Shown here one piece after another: positions 1 through 5,698 of a stretch of 5,698 nt of DNA. Position 1 is the stretch's first letter, and the number at the start of each line of letters is the position of its first letter. A model generated the notes under the pieces. The model did no database searches and was not told the DNA's origin. It worked only from the letters and a program-made list of their open reading frames with translations. Source of the stretch: Firmicutes bacterium UBA5301 (lineage in GTDB: Bacteria > Bacillota > UBA5301); NCBI GenBank assembly GCA_002408345.1, contig DHRX01000090.1:1-5698 (forward strand), in the 5' to 3' direction. The translations under genes and the position numbers were made by a program.

Positions 1-38
1 GATAAGCCGAACAACTACAAAATACTTTTGGGGAGAAT

Positions 39-45
39 GGAGGAG
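39..45 (+). promoter_or_regulatory. Ribosome binding site that sets the pdxS start
   Basis: GGAGGAG lies nine bases before the ATG at 55. The in-frame upstream candidates, TTG at 28 and ATG at 37, lie before or against this Shine-Dalgarno sequence and have no comparable site of their own. This favours the ATG at 55. Confidence 0.8.
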
Positions 46-54
46 AAGTATCCA

Positions 55-942
55 ATGGCTGAGGACAAGGCTACTTGGAGAAATAATATGGGGTTAGCCC
101 AATCTTTGAAGGGCGGTGTGATTATGGACGTCACTACCCCGGAGCAGGCCAAGATTGCCGAAGATGCCGGGGCTGTGGCGGTTATGGCTCTGGAACGCGT
201 CCCAGCAGATATTCGGGCTGCCGGTGGCGTAGCGAGGATGGCCGATCCCATTATTATTGAGGGGATTAAAAAGGCGGTTAGTATACCGGTAATGGCCAAG
301 GCGAGGATTGGTCATTTTGTTGAGGCCCAGGTGCTGGAAGCTTTAGGTGTTGACTTTATCGACGAGAGTGAGGTTCTTACTCCAGCCGATGATGTTTACC
401 ATATTGATAAACATAGCTTTAAAGTTCCCTTCGTCTGTGGTGCCCGTAATTTAGGTGAAGCCTTACGGCGTTTAGGGGAAGGGGCGGCTATGATCCGTAC
501 CAAAGGTGAAGCTGGAACCGGTGACGTTGTTGAGGCGGTGCGGCATATGCGGCAGGTTAACGCCGATATTCGCTTAGTTCTCCAAGCTCCTGAAGAGGAG
601 CTAATGACTATCGCTAAAGAGATGGGTGCCCCGTATGAATTGATTAAAGCGGTACGGGAAGCTGGTCGGTTACCGGTGGTTAACTTTGCTGCCGGCGGCA
701 TCGCTACCCCTGCTGATGCGGCTTTAATGATGCAGTTAGGTTCAGACGGTATTTTTGTTGGCTCTGGTATTTTTAAGTCGGAAAATCCAGCTGAACGGGC
801 CAAAGCGATAGTGGAAGCTACCGCTAACTACGATAACCCTGATGTTATTGCCAAGGTCTCTCGTGGTATTGGTGAGGCTATGCGGGGTATTTTTGCTGGT
901 TCTCTGAAGGAAGAAGAACGGATTCAAAGTAGGGGTTGGTAA
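55..942 (+). CDS. pdxS: Pyridoxal 5'-phosphate synthase, synthase subunit PdxS
   Basis: This is the synthase subunit of the deoxyxylulose-5-phosphate-independent PLP pathway. It condenses ribose 5-phosphate, glyceraldehyde 3-phosphate and ammonia into PLP in the cytoplasm. The ammonia normally comes from the glutaminase partner PdxT. The predicted 295 aa equals the usual family length and forms one (beta/alpha)8 barrel. Highly conserved stretches include GGVIMDV (residues 20-26), ERVPADIRAAGGVARM (47-62), PVMAKARIGH (78-87) and IRTKGEAGTG (147-156). K82 and K150 correspond to the two catalytic lysines, K81 and K149 in Bacillus, and D25 to the active-site aspartate. The ATG at 55 is preferred over TTG 28 or ATG 37 because it has a well-spaced Shine-Dalgarno site and gives the family length. 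No pdxT follows; a terminator and glyA do. The family call is certain. How its ammonia is supplied cannot be seen here. Confidence 0.97.
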   Translation: MAEDKATWRNNMGLAQSLKGGVIMDVTTPEQAKIAEDAGAVAVMALERVPADIRAAGGVARMADPIIIEGIKKAVSIPVMAKARIGHFVEAQVLEALGVDFIDESEVLTPADDVYHIDKHSFKVPFVCGARNLGEALRRLGEGAAMIRTKGEAGTGDVVEAVRHMRQVNADIRLVLQAPEEELMTIAKEMGAPYELIKAVREAGRLPVVNFAAGGIATPADAALMMQLGSDGIFVGSGIFKSENPAERAKAIVEATANYDNPDVIAKVSRGIGEAMRGIFAGSLKEEERIQSRGW

Positions 943-980
943 TGAAACTAAGCTGCATTTGTGAGCAGATTCTGAAATAG
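942..980 (+). other. 12-codon ORF overlapping the pdxS stop (TAATG)
   Basis: An ATG shares its A with the pdxS TAA stop and opens a short frame, MKLSCICEQILK, ending in TAG at 978-980. AGGGG at about 931-935 could act as a weak ribosome binding site. The position is where pdxT would be expected to start. It may be chance, a coupled micro-ORF or a decayed gene start; the peptide shows no recognisable similarity beyond Met-Lys. Confidence 0.15.
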
Positions 981-987
981 TTTGAAT
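959..987 (+). promoter_or_regulatory. Weak candidate promoter for glyA
   Basis: TTGTGA (959-964) and TTGAAT (982-987) are separated by 17 bases and each matches the sigma-70/sigma-A consensus at four of six positions. Transcription would begin near 994, inside the left arm of the terminator at 988-1028. Such a transcript would lack a complete terminator stem and could run into glyA. The match is weak and may be chance. Confidence 0.25.
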
Positions 988-1028
988 AAATCGCCCCTGC
1001 CATCGGTGAGACGTCTGGGGCGATTTTT
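988..1028 (+). terminator. Intrinsic terminator after pdxS
   Basis: AAATCGCCCC (988-997) pairs perfectly with GGGGCGATTT (1017-1026) around a 19-base loop. The right arm runs into a T-tract (1024-1028). It should end transcription from pdxS and separate it from glyA. The rather large loop may hold extra internal pairing. Confidence 0.85.
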
Positions 1029-1066
1029 GTATTCAGTTAAATAGCAGAAAGTGGAGGGGTTATTAG

Positions 1067-2323
1067 GTGAAGGCGCACGATTTAAATGATATTCTGGATG
1101 GGGCTATTCGGAGCGTGGATCCGGAGATAGCCGATGCTGTCCGGTTAGAAGAGAATCGGCAAAATCAGAAAATTGAGTTAATTGCCTCAGAAAACTTTGC
1201 TAGCAGCGCTGTTCGGGTTGCACAAGCCTCGGTGCTAACAAATAAGTATGCCGAAGGGTACCCGGGTAAACGCTATTATGGTGGTTGCGAGTATGTTGAT
1301 ATTGTGGAGAATTTAGCTCGGGATCGGGTCAAGGAACTTTTTGGCGCAGAGCACGCTAACGTTCAACCCCATTCGGGCTCTCAGGCCAATATGGCAGTGT
1401 ATACTGCGGTATTGAATCCAGGGGATACGATAATGGGGATGGATCTCTCTCATGGTGGGCACTTAACACACGGGAGCCCTGTTAATTTTTCGGGGCTTAC
1501 CTATAATGTAATCTCCTATGGGGTTAATCGGGAAACTGAGCGTATCGATTTTGATCAAGTTCGGGAGCTGGCCTTAAAACACAAACCCAAACTAATCGTC
1601 GCTGGTGCCAGCGCTTACCCACGGATTTTAGACTTTGCCCAGTTTCGGGAGATTGCCGATGCGGTTGGAGCCTATTTAATGGTAGACATGGCGCACATAG
1701 CTGGACTGGTCGCGGCGGGGCTCCACCCTAATCCGGTGGAATACGCCCAATTTGTTACTTCTACTACGCATAAAACTTTGCGGGGTCCCCGGGGTGGAGT
1801 TATTCTAACCACTGGTGATTTTGCTAAGGCGATTGACAAAGCTATTTTCCCTGGAATTCAGGGAGGTCCCTTGATGCATGTCATTGCCAGTAAAGCGATT
1901 GCTTTTCGGGAGGCCTTAAGCAAGGAATTTAAGGAGTATCAAGAGAAGATAGTAAAAAATGCCAAGGCTTTGGCAGATGCCATGTTGGAACGTGGCTTCC
2001 GCTTGGTTTCAGGTGGTACCGATAACCACCTGATCTTAGTGGACTTAACCTCTCGGGATATTACTGGGAAAGAAGCCGAACAGGTCTTAGATTCCATTGG
2101 TATTACCGTCAACAAAAACACCATACCTTTTGAGACCCGGAGTCCCTTTGTGACTAGCGGTATTCGATTAGGAACCCCGGCGGTTACTACTAAAGGGTTA
2201 GGGCCAGCAGAAATGAAAGAAATTGCTGCTATTTTAGATAAGGTTTTGGTCCGGGAGCCTGGGGAAGAAACCCTGGTGCGTGCTGGTGAAGCAATTGCTG
2301 ATTTGTGTAAAATGTACTGCTAA
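1067..2323 (+). CDS. glyA: Serine hydroxymethyltransferase
   Basis: This cytoplasmic PLP enzyme converts serine plus tetrahydrofolate reversibly to glycine plus 5,10-methylenetetrahydrofolate. It links serine/glycine metabolism with the one-carbon pool. The 418 aa match the bacterial family length. Hallmarks in order are ELIASENF near residue 40, YAEGYPGKRYYGG (61-73), the LTHG motif, DMAHIAGLVAAGLHP, TTHKTLRGPRGG with K236 as the PLP Schiff-base lysine, GIQGGPLMH, and SGIRLGTPA with R367 as the substrate-carboxylate arginine. The GTG start has GGAGGGG at 1053-1059. The extreme C-terminus reads DLCKMYC, slightly unlike the FPLY-type ending I recall for many homologues. It lies between the pdxS terminator and the oxidoreductase genes, with a 39-base gap to the latter, so cotranscription with them is likely. 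Confidence 0.97.
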   Translation: MKAHDLNDILDGAIRSVDPEIADAVRLEENRQNQKIELIASENFASSAVRVAQASVLTNKYAEGYPGKRYYGGCEYVDIVENLARDRVKELFGAEHANVQPHSGSQANMAVYTAVLNPGDTIMGMDLSHGGHLTHGSPVNFSGLTYNVISYGVNRETERIDFDQVRELALKHKPKLIVAGASAYPRILDFAQFREIADAVGAYLMVDMAHIAGLVAAGLHPNPVEYAQFVTSTTHKTLRGPRGGVILTTGDFAKAIDKAIFPGIQGGPLMHVIASKAIAFREALSKEFKEYQEKIVKNAKALADAMLERGFRLVSGGTDNHLILVDLTSRDITGKEAEQVLDSIGITVNKNTIPFETRSPFVTSGIRLGTPAVTTKGLGPAEMKEIAAILDKVLVREPGEETLVRAGEAIADLCKMYC

Positions 2324-2334
2324 TATGTGTAAGA

Positions 2335-2340
2335 TATAAT
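2335..2340 (+). promoter_or_regulatory. Possible -10 element before porG
   Basis: A perfect TATAAT hexamer sits in the short glyA-porG gap. No convincing -35 box lies 16-18 bases upstream (the sequence there is ATGTAC/TGTACT) and there is no TGn extension. It could be an internal promoter for the oxidoreductase genes or simply A/T-rich spacer. Confidence 0.25.
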
Positions 2341-2362
2341 TATACCTAAGGAGGTTGTTGCG

Positions 2363-2944
2363 ATGGCGGAATACCTAGAGATTCGCTGGCATGGCCGTGG
2401 CGGCCAGGGCGCTAAAACTGCCGCCCTTTTGTTGGGCGAATCCGCTGCCGCTGCAGGCAAGTACATCCAGGCCTTTCCTGAATATGGGCCAGAACGGATG
2501 GGGGCACCTGTAGTGGCGTATAATCGGATTAGTGACGAGCCCATTACCGTACACTGTAATGTTCAAGAACCTAAGTATGTAGCGGTTTTGGACTCAACCT
2601 TCGTCGGTTCAGTGAACTTTACCGACGGAATGCCTGATGATGGGGTTTTGATCATCAATACTGAGGTCAGTCCAGCGGAGATGCGAGAAACATTGGGGCT
2701 AGGCGATAGTGCCATCCAGGTGTTTACTGTCGATGCCAACAAGATTTCTCTCGAGTGTATTGGCAGAGCAATACCTAACACTCCGATGATGGGGGCTTTA
2801 ATTAAGGCAACCGGATTATTGAAGTTAGAAGATTTGCTAGAAGATACTGAACGTAAACTAGCTAAGAAGTTCCGGAACAGACCCGAGGTAATTCAAGGTA
2901 ACCTCAAAGCCATTCGGCGTGCTTACGAGGAGGTGCGTGGATAG
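2363..2944 (+). CDS. porG: 2-oxoacid:ferredoxin oxidoreductase, gamma subunit (pyruvate type)
   Basis: This is the gamma subunit of a four-subunit, oxygen-sensitive cytoplasmic enzyme. The complex oxidatively decarboxylates a 2-oxoacid, probably pyruvate, with CoA to acyl-CoA, CO2 and reduced ferredoxin, or runs in reverse. The 193 aa match the usual gamma-subunit size. The N-terminus carries the signature IRWHGRGGQGAKTAA (residues 7-21), followed by FPEYGPERMGAPVVAYNRIS, both typical of the POR/KOR gamma domain (domain III of fused pyruvate:ferredoxin oxidoreductases). The ATG start has AAGGAGG at 2348-2354, eight bases upstream. Its TAG stop shares one base with the GTG of the delta-subunit gene (TAGTG), suggesting translational coupling. 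Substrate choice (pyruvate versus a branched-chain or other 2-oxoacid) cannot be proved from this subunit. Confidence 0.92.
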   Translation: MAEYLEIRWHGRGGQGAKTAALLLGESAAAAGKYIQAFPEYGPERMGAPVVAYNRISDEPITVHCNVQEPKYVAVLDSTFVGSVNFTDGMPDDGVLIINTEVSPAEMRETLGLGDSAIQVFTVDANKISLECIGRAIPNTPMMGALIKATGLLKLEDLLEDTERKLAKKFRNRPEVIQGNLKAIRRAYEEVRG

Positions 2945-3276
2945 TGGGAAACGAGAACAAAATACCTGGTTGGAAAGATATGCCCCGAGCGGGAATGATC
3001 TTGGAATCAGGTAATGCCCTAGAGTTTGAAACCGGTGATTGGCGAGTTCTGCGACCGGTCTGGCGTGAGCCCAACTGTATTCAGTGCCTATTTTGCTGGG
3101 TTTACTGCCCGGATAACGCGGTATCAGTTGAAAACGGTAAAGTTACCGGCTTTGACTACGCGCACTGTAAAGGTTGTGGTATCTGTGCTACTGAATGCCC
3201 GGGGAAAGTTGACCGGGAAACTAAAGAAAGGCACAAGGCGATTGAAATGGTGCCAGAAAGTGAATTCCGCGACTAG
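2944..3276 (+). CDS. porD: 2-oxoacid:ferredoxin oxidoreductase, delta subunit (2x[4Fe-4S] ferredoxin-like)
   Basis: This is the electron-transfer subunit, passing electrons between the beta-subunit cluster and external ferredoxin. The 110 aa carry two classic [4Fe-4S] motifs: CIQCLFCWVYCP (Cys 45, 48, 51, 55) and CKGCGICATECP (Cys 75, 78, 81, 85). All eight ligands are intact. The N-terminal extension with PRAGMILESGN and DWRVLRPVW is typical of PorD-type delta subunits rather than free ferredoxins. The GTG start overlaps the stop of the gamma-subunit gene by one base and uses GAGGAGGT (2927-2934), which lies inside that gene. The alpha-subunit gene follows after 21 bases. Confidence 0.93.
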   Translation: MGNENKIPGWKDMPRAGMILESGNALEFETGDWRVLRPVWREPNCIQCLFCWVYCPDNAVSVENGKVTGFDYAHCKGCGICATECPGKVDRETKERHKAIEMVPESEFRD

Positions 3277-3297
3277 TCCGGGAAAGGAGGAAGCAGA

Positions 3298-4479
3298 GTG
3301 AAAAAGACAGTTGCTTACACTGGTAATGAGGCGGTAGCTTTCGGGATGAAGCAAATTAACCCGGATGTAGTAGCCGCGTATCCGATTACACCTCAGACTG
3401 AAATTGTCCAGATTTTTTCGAACTTTGTGGCTGATGGACTTGTTGATACAGAGTTTGTCACCGTAGAAAGTGAACATAGTGCTATGTCGGCAGTAATTGG
3501 TGCAGCTGCAGCTGGTGCTCGTTCGATGACGGCTACATCTAGTGCTGGTTTAGCTTATATGCATGAAGTTGTATATATTGCCGCTTCGATGCGTTTACCT
3601 ATTGTTATGCAGGTGGTCAACCGGGCTTTAAGCGGTCCGATTAATATTCACTGTGACCACTCTGATGCCATGGGAGAGCGAGATTCCGGTTGGATTCAGA
3701 TCTATGCTGAAAACGCCCAAGAGGCTTACGATAATTTACTACAGGCCCACCGGATTGCTGAGCATCCTGATGTTATGTTACCGGTCATGGTTTGTATGGA
3801 CGGTTTTATTATTAGCCATGCGTTAGAGAATATTGAACTTAACGACGATGCGTTTGTTCAGGATTTTGTTGGTAGCTATCAGCCTGATCATTACCTCTTA
3901 GATGTAGAAAACCCTTTAACGGTCGGACCTTTGGATATGTTTGATTATTATTTTGAGCACAAACGGCATCAAGCTGAGGCGATGCGTAAAGCCAAGCAGG
4001 TAATTATTGATGTCGGTAAGGCTTATGGAGAGAAGACTAACCGTAGTTATGGTTTATATGAAACCTATCAGCTAGCAGATGCTGAAACAGCTATTGTAGT
4101 TATGGGTTCTACTGCAGGCACTGCTAAAGCAGTAGTTAATGAGCTGCGGAAGCAAGGTCAGAAAGTTGGTCTGTTAAAACTGCGGAGTTTTCGGCCTTTT
4201 CCACATCAAGAACTAGCCCAGGAACTACAACATCTCAAGGCGATTGCCGTACTAGATCGGGCCGATAGTTTTAATGCTTTTGGAGCACCGTTATTTACAC
4301 AGACCCGAGCGGCTTTATATGATCTACCAGATCGGCCCCAGATGATTAACTATATTTATGGTTTAGGTGGTCGTGATTGTGATCTAAGCCAAATCGGCCA
4401 GGTTTATCAGGATTTGCAGCAGGTTGTCGCCCAAGGTCACGGCGGCGAAATCGTTCGTTACTTAGGGGTTAGAGAATAG
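3298..4479 (+). CDS. porA: 2-oxoacid:ferredoxin oxidoreductase, alpha subunit (pyruvate type)
   Basis: This catalytic subunit contributes the pyrimidine-binding half of the thiamine diphosphate site and the CoA/transketolase C-terminal domain. The 393 aa are the usual size for unfused PorA. Visible landmarks are YPITPQTE (28-35), with T31 as the likely substrate-contact threonine; VESEHSA (56-62), with E59 as the likely thiamine-activating glutamate; and NRALSGPINIHCDHSD from residue 108, with R109 as the likely substrate-carboxylate arginine. Further on are GSTAGTAKAVV from 270, KLRSFRPFP (294-302) and GLGGRD (355-360). Residue roles are assigned by recalled alignment with the Desulfovibrio africanus enzyme. 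The GTG start has AAAGGAGG (3283-3290), seven bases upstream. The conserved Thr and Arg favour pyruvate, but related substrates are not excluded. Confidence 0.94.
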   Translation: MKKTVAYTGNEAVAFGMKQINPDVVAAYPITPQTEIVQIFSNFVADGLVDTEFVTVESEHSAMSAVIGAAAAGARSMTATSSAGLAYMHEVVYIAASMRLPIVMQVVNRALSGPINIHCDHSDAMGERDSGWIQIYAENAQEAYDNLLQAHRIAEHPDVMLPVMVCMDGFIISHALENIELNDDAFVQDFVGSYQPDHYLLDVENPLTVGPLDMFDYYFEHKRHQAEAMRKAKQVIIDVGKAYGEKTNRSYGLYETYQLADAETAIVVMGSTAGTAKAVVNELRKQGQKVGLLKLRSFRPFPHQELAQELQHLKAIAVLDRADSFNAFGAPLFTQTRAALYDLPDRPQMINYIYGLGGRDCDLSQIGQVYQDLQQVVAQGHGGEIVRYLGVRE

Positions 4480-4505
4480 GCCTCGGTACGTAACAGATTT
4501 TTGGG

Positions 4506-4511
4506 GGAGGG
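4506..4511 (+). promoter_or_regulatory. Ribosome binding site that sets the porB start
   Basis: GGAGGG is seven bases before the TTG at 4519. A longer frame could open at TTG 4501, but that codon lies before this site and has no Shine-Dalgarno sequence of its own. The TTG at 4519 is therefore preferred. Confidence 0.75.
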
Positions 4512-4518
4512 AAAAACT

Positions 4519-5460
4519 TTGGCTACTCTGAAAGAATTAGCCCAGAGGCCAGAGCGGTTTACCGGTGGACATCGGGCATGCGCAGGTTGTGGTGCACCTA
4601 TCGCTGTTCGTCAGGTGTTAATGGCCTTAGATCCGGAAGTGCCGGTGATTACCGCTTGTGCTACGGGCTGTTTGGAAGTTACGACAACTATTTATCCATA
4701 TACCGCTTGGCGGGGTAGTTTTATTCATAGCGCTTTTGAAAATGCGGCAGCTACGATTAGCGGCGTGGAGACGGCTTATCTTGCTCTAAAAAAACGGGGT
4801 AAGATTGTCGATAAACCGATGAAATTTGTGGCCTTTGGTGGAGATGGTGGTACTTATGATATTGGTTTCCAGTCCCTTTCTGGGGCTATGGAGCGGGGGC
4901 ACGATATAGTTTATATCTGTTATGATAATAACGCCTACGCTAATACCGGTATTCAGCGGTCTAGTGCTACCCCGCGGGGAGCGAGTACTACAACTACCCC
5001 AGCGGGTAAAGTAATTCCGGGTAAACCACAAAATCGTAAAGATCTAACCGGAATTATGGCAGCCCATAATATTCCGTATGTGGCTCAGGCCAGTATTAGT
5101 CACTACATGGACTTAACACGTAAAGTAGAGAAGGCTTTTAATACTCCAGGGCCAGCTTTTATTAATATTCTTAGCCCTTGCCGATTAACCTGGGGCACTC
5201 CACCAGAAGAGACGATTGATGTGGCTAGACAGGCGGTAGAATGCTGCTTCTGGCCGCTCTATGAGGTGGAGAATGGCAACTGGCGGTTAACCTATCAGCC
5301 AAGAGAACGGGCTTCTTACAGCGATTGGCTCAAGCGACAAACCCGGTTCAAACACCTTTTTAAACCAGAAGTTAAGCAGGAGTTACTTCAAGAACTGCAG
5401 GCAGAAGTAGAGGAGCGTTGGGCTAAACTTCAGGCTCGCTGCGGCAGCGAAAACAAGTAA
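4519..5460 (+). CDS. porB: 2-oxoacid:ferredoxin oxidoreductase, beta subunit (pyruvate type)
   Basis: This subunit binds the diphosphate end of thiamine diphosphate and the proximal [4Fe-4S] cluster. With the TTG start at 4519 it has 313 aa, the normal size for unfused PorB. The start is chosen by the ribosome binding site and by the family-like N-terminus MATLKELAQRPE. Cluster ligands are C21 and C24 (CAGCG), C51 (CATGC) and C221 (LSPC). The ThDP/Mg site is GGDGGTYDIGFQSLSG from residue 107, closing with YDNNAYANTG (135-144). GIQRSSATPRGA follows, as in other PorB proteins. The C-terminal tail, roughly residues 260-313, is charged and helical-looking. The gene begins 39 bases after porA and is the last of its operon, followed by a terminator. 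All catalytic and cluster residues appear intact. Confidence 0.94.
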   Translation: MATLKELAQRPERFTGGHRACAGCGAPIAVRQVLMALDPEVPVITACATGCLEVTTTIYPYTAWRGSFIHSAFENAAATISGVETAYLALKKRGKIVDKPMKFVAFGGDGGTYDIGFQSLSGAMERGHDIVYICYDNNAYANTGIQRSSATPRGASTTTTPAGKVIPGKPQNRKDLTGIMAAHNIPYVAQASISHYMDLTRKVEKAFNTPGPAFINILSPCRLTWGTPPEETIDVARQAVECCFWPLYEVENGNWRLTYQPRERASYSDWLKRQTRFKHLFKPEVKQELLQELQAEVEERWAKLQARCGSENK

Positions 5461-5476
5461 TTCTTAAAGTAATGGT

Positions 5477-5490
5477 TCTGCTGTAGCAGA
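5477..5490 (+). other. Small hairpin upstream of the terminator
   Basis: TCTGC (5477-5481) and GCAGA (5486-5490) pair around a TGTA loop. It sits between the porB stop and the terminator stem and has no T-tract. It may protect the 3' end of the transcript or have no function. Confidence 0.35.
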
Positions 5491-5493
5491 TTA

Positions 5494-5539
5494 TTGGCCG
5501 CCCTTGCAGGTATTTTAACCAAGGGTGGCCAAGTTTTTT
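5494..5539 (+). terminator. Intrinsic terminator after porB
   Basis: TTGGCCGCCCTTG (5494-5506) pairs with CAAGGGTGGCCAA (5520-5532) over 13 base pairs, including one G-U pair, around a 13-base loop. A run of six T follows at 5534-5539. It should end the glyA-porGDAB transcript and separate it from serS. Confidence 0.92.
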
Positions 5540-5582
5540 AGGATAAATGGTAATAATAGCTACGAGAAGGAGCTGAGATCGG

Positions 5583-5698
5583 GTGCTAGATTTAAAATTT
5601 GTACGGAGTAACCCTGAAGCGGTTCGGGAAGGGATGCGGAAGAAAAGGGCAGAAGCGCCCCTTGATGAACTGTTGGCTCTAGATGAGCAACGGCGTCG
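5583..5698 (+). CDS. serS: Seryl-tRNA synthetase, N-terminal fragment cut by the window end
   Basis: SerRS charges tRNA-Ser with serine. Only the first 38 codons are present. They begin MLDLKFVRSNPEAVREGM (the GTG start is read as Met), the family's characteristic N-terminus, and continue into KKRAEAPLDELLALDEQRRR. That is the start of the long coiled-coil tRNA-binding arm. The GTG start has AAGGAG at 5567-5572, ten bases upstream. A possible -10 element (AATAAT, 5552-5557) lies after the preceding terminator, but no good -35 box accompanies it. In Bacillus serS follows pdxS-pdxT, so its presence here near pdxS looks like retained gene order. The frame is open to the window end. Confidence 0.9.
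   Translation, partial: MLDLKFVRSNPEAVREGMRKKRAEAPLDELLALDEQRR

Noticed and set aside
396..803. 135-aa open frame on the minus strand inside pdxS
   Set aside because: It is a shadow of the strongly conserved pdxS reading frame, with low-complexity composition, no ribosome binding site and no recognisable family.
943..1066. Glycine or tetrahydrofolate riboswitch ahead of glyA
   Set aside because: Only about 40 bases separate the terminator from the glyA start and the whole gap is 124 bases. I see none of the conserved core of either riboswitch, and the hairpin is explained as the pdxS terminator.
3026..3301. 91-aa + strand frame overlapping porD
   Set aside because: It is out of frame with the eight-cysteine ferredoxin domain, which is clearly the real product, and it has no recognisable content.
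3124..3477. 117-aa minus-strand frame across the porD-porA junction
   Set aside because: It is antisense to two well-supported genes, with no start signal and no family resemblance.
5461..5582. T-box leader upstream of serS, suggested by GGGTGG in the terminator's right arm
   Set aside because: The gap is only 122 bases, too short for the specifier stem plus antiterminator. The T-box core around the UGGNACC sequence is absent, and the GGGTGG is simply part of a perfect terminator stem.
1..5698. Mobile elements, CRISPR arrays, tRNA or rRNA genes
   Set aside because: I saw no transposase, terminal inverted repeats, regularly spaced repeats or tRNA-like cloverleaf. Nearly all of the window is occupied by housekeeping-type genes on one strand.

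Overview
The window is a densely packed stretch of bacterial chromosome with every gene on the + strand. It most likely comes from an anaerobic, low-to-mid G+C Firmicute of the Clostridia (Peptococcaceae / Moorella / Desulfotomaculum-like). The clues are strong AGGAGG-type ribosome binding sites, frequent GTG and TTG starts, intrinsic terminators with T-tracts, heavy use of CGG for arginine, and a four-subunit ferredoxin-dependent 2-oxoacid oxidoreductase, an enzyme of strict anaerobes. The genus cannot be fixed from this sequence alone.

Layout: (1) 55-942, pdxS, the synthase subunit of pyridoxal 5'-phosphate (PLP) synthase. (2) 943-1066, a short gap with a clear intrinsic terminator, a 12-codon ORF overlapping the pdxS stop, and a weak promoter-like sequence. 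(3) 1067-2323, glyA, serine hydroxymethyltransferase. (4) 2363-5460, four tightly spaced genes for the gamma, delta, alpha and beta subunits of a pyruvate-type 2-oxoacid:ferredoxin oxidoreductase (porG-porD-porA-porB order). (5) 5461-5582, a gap with a small hairpin followed by a strong terminator. (6) 5583 to the window end, the first 38 codons of serS, seryl-tRNA synthetase.

How the genes fit together: PdxS makes PLP, which is the cofactor of GlyA. GlyA interconverts serine and glycine and feeds one-carbon units to tetrahydrofolate. The oxidoreductase interconverts pyruvate (or a related 2-oxoacid) plus CoA with acetyl-CoA, CO2 and reduced ferredoxin. SerRS consumes serine. A serine/PLP/C1/pyruvate theme is plausible, but the functional link is inference. 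Terminators at both ends make glyA-porGDAB look like its own transcription unit.

The main oddity is contextual. In Bacillus, pdxS is followed by pdxT (the glutaminase partner) and then serS. Here pdxS and serS flank the window's genes, but pdxT is absent and glyA-porGDAB lies between them. All gene families are well known, and I see no clearly new system, mobile element, CRISPR array or RNA gene.
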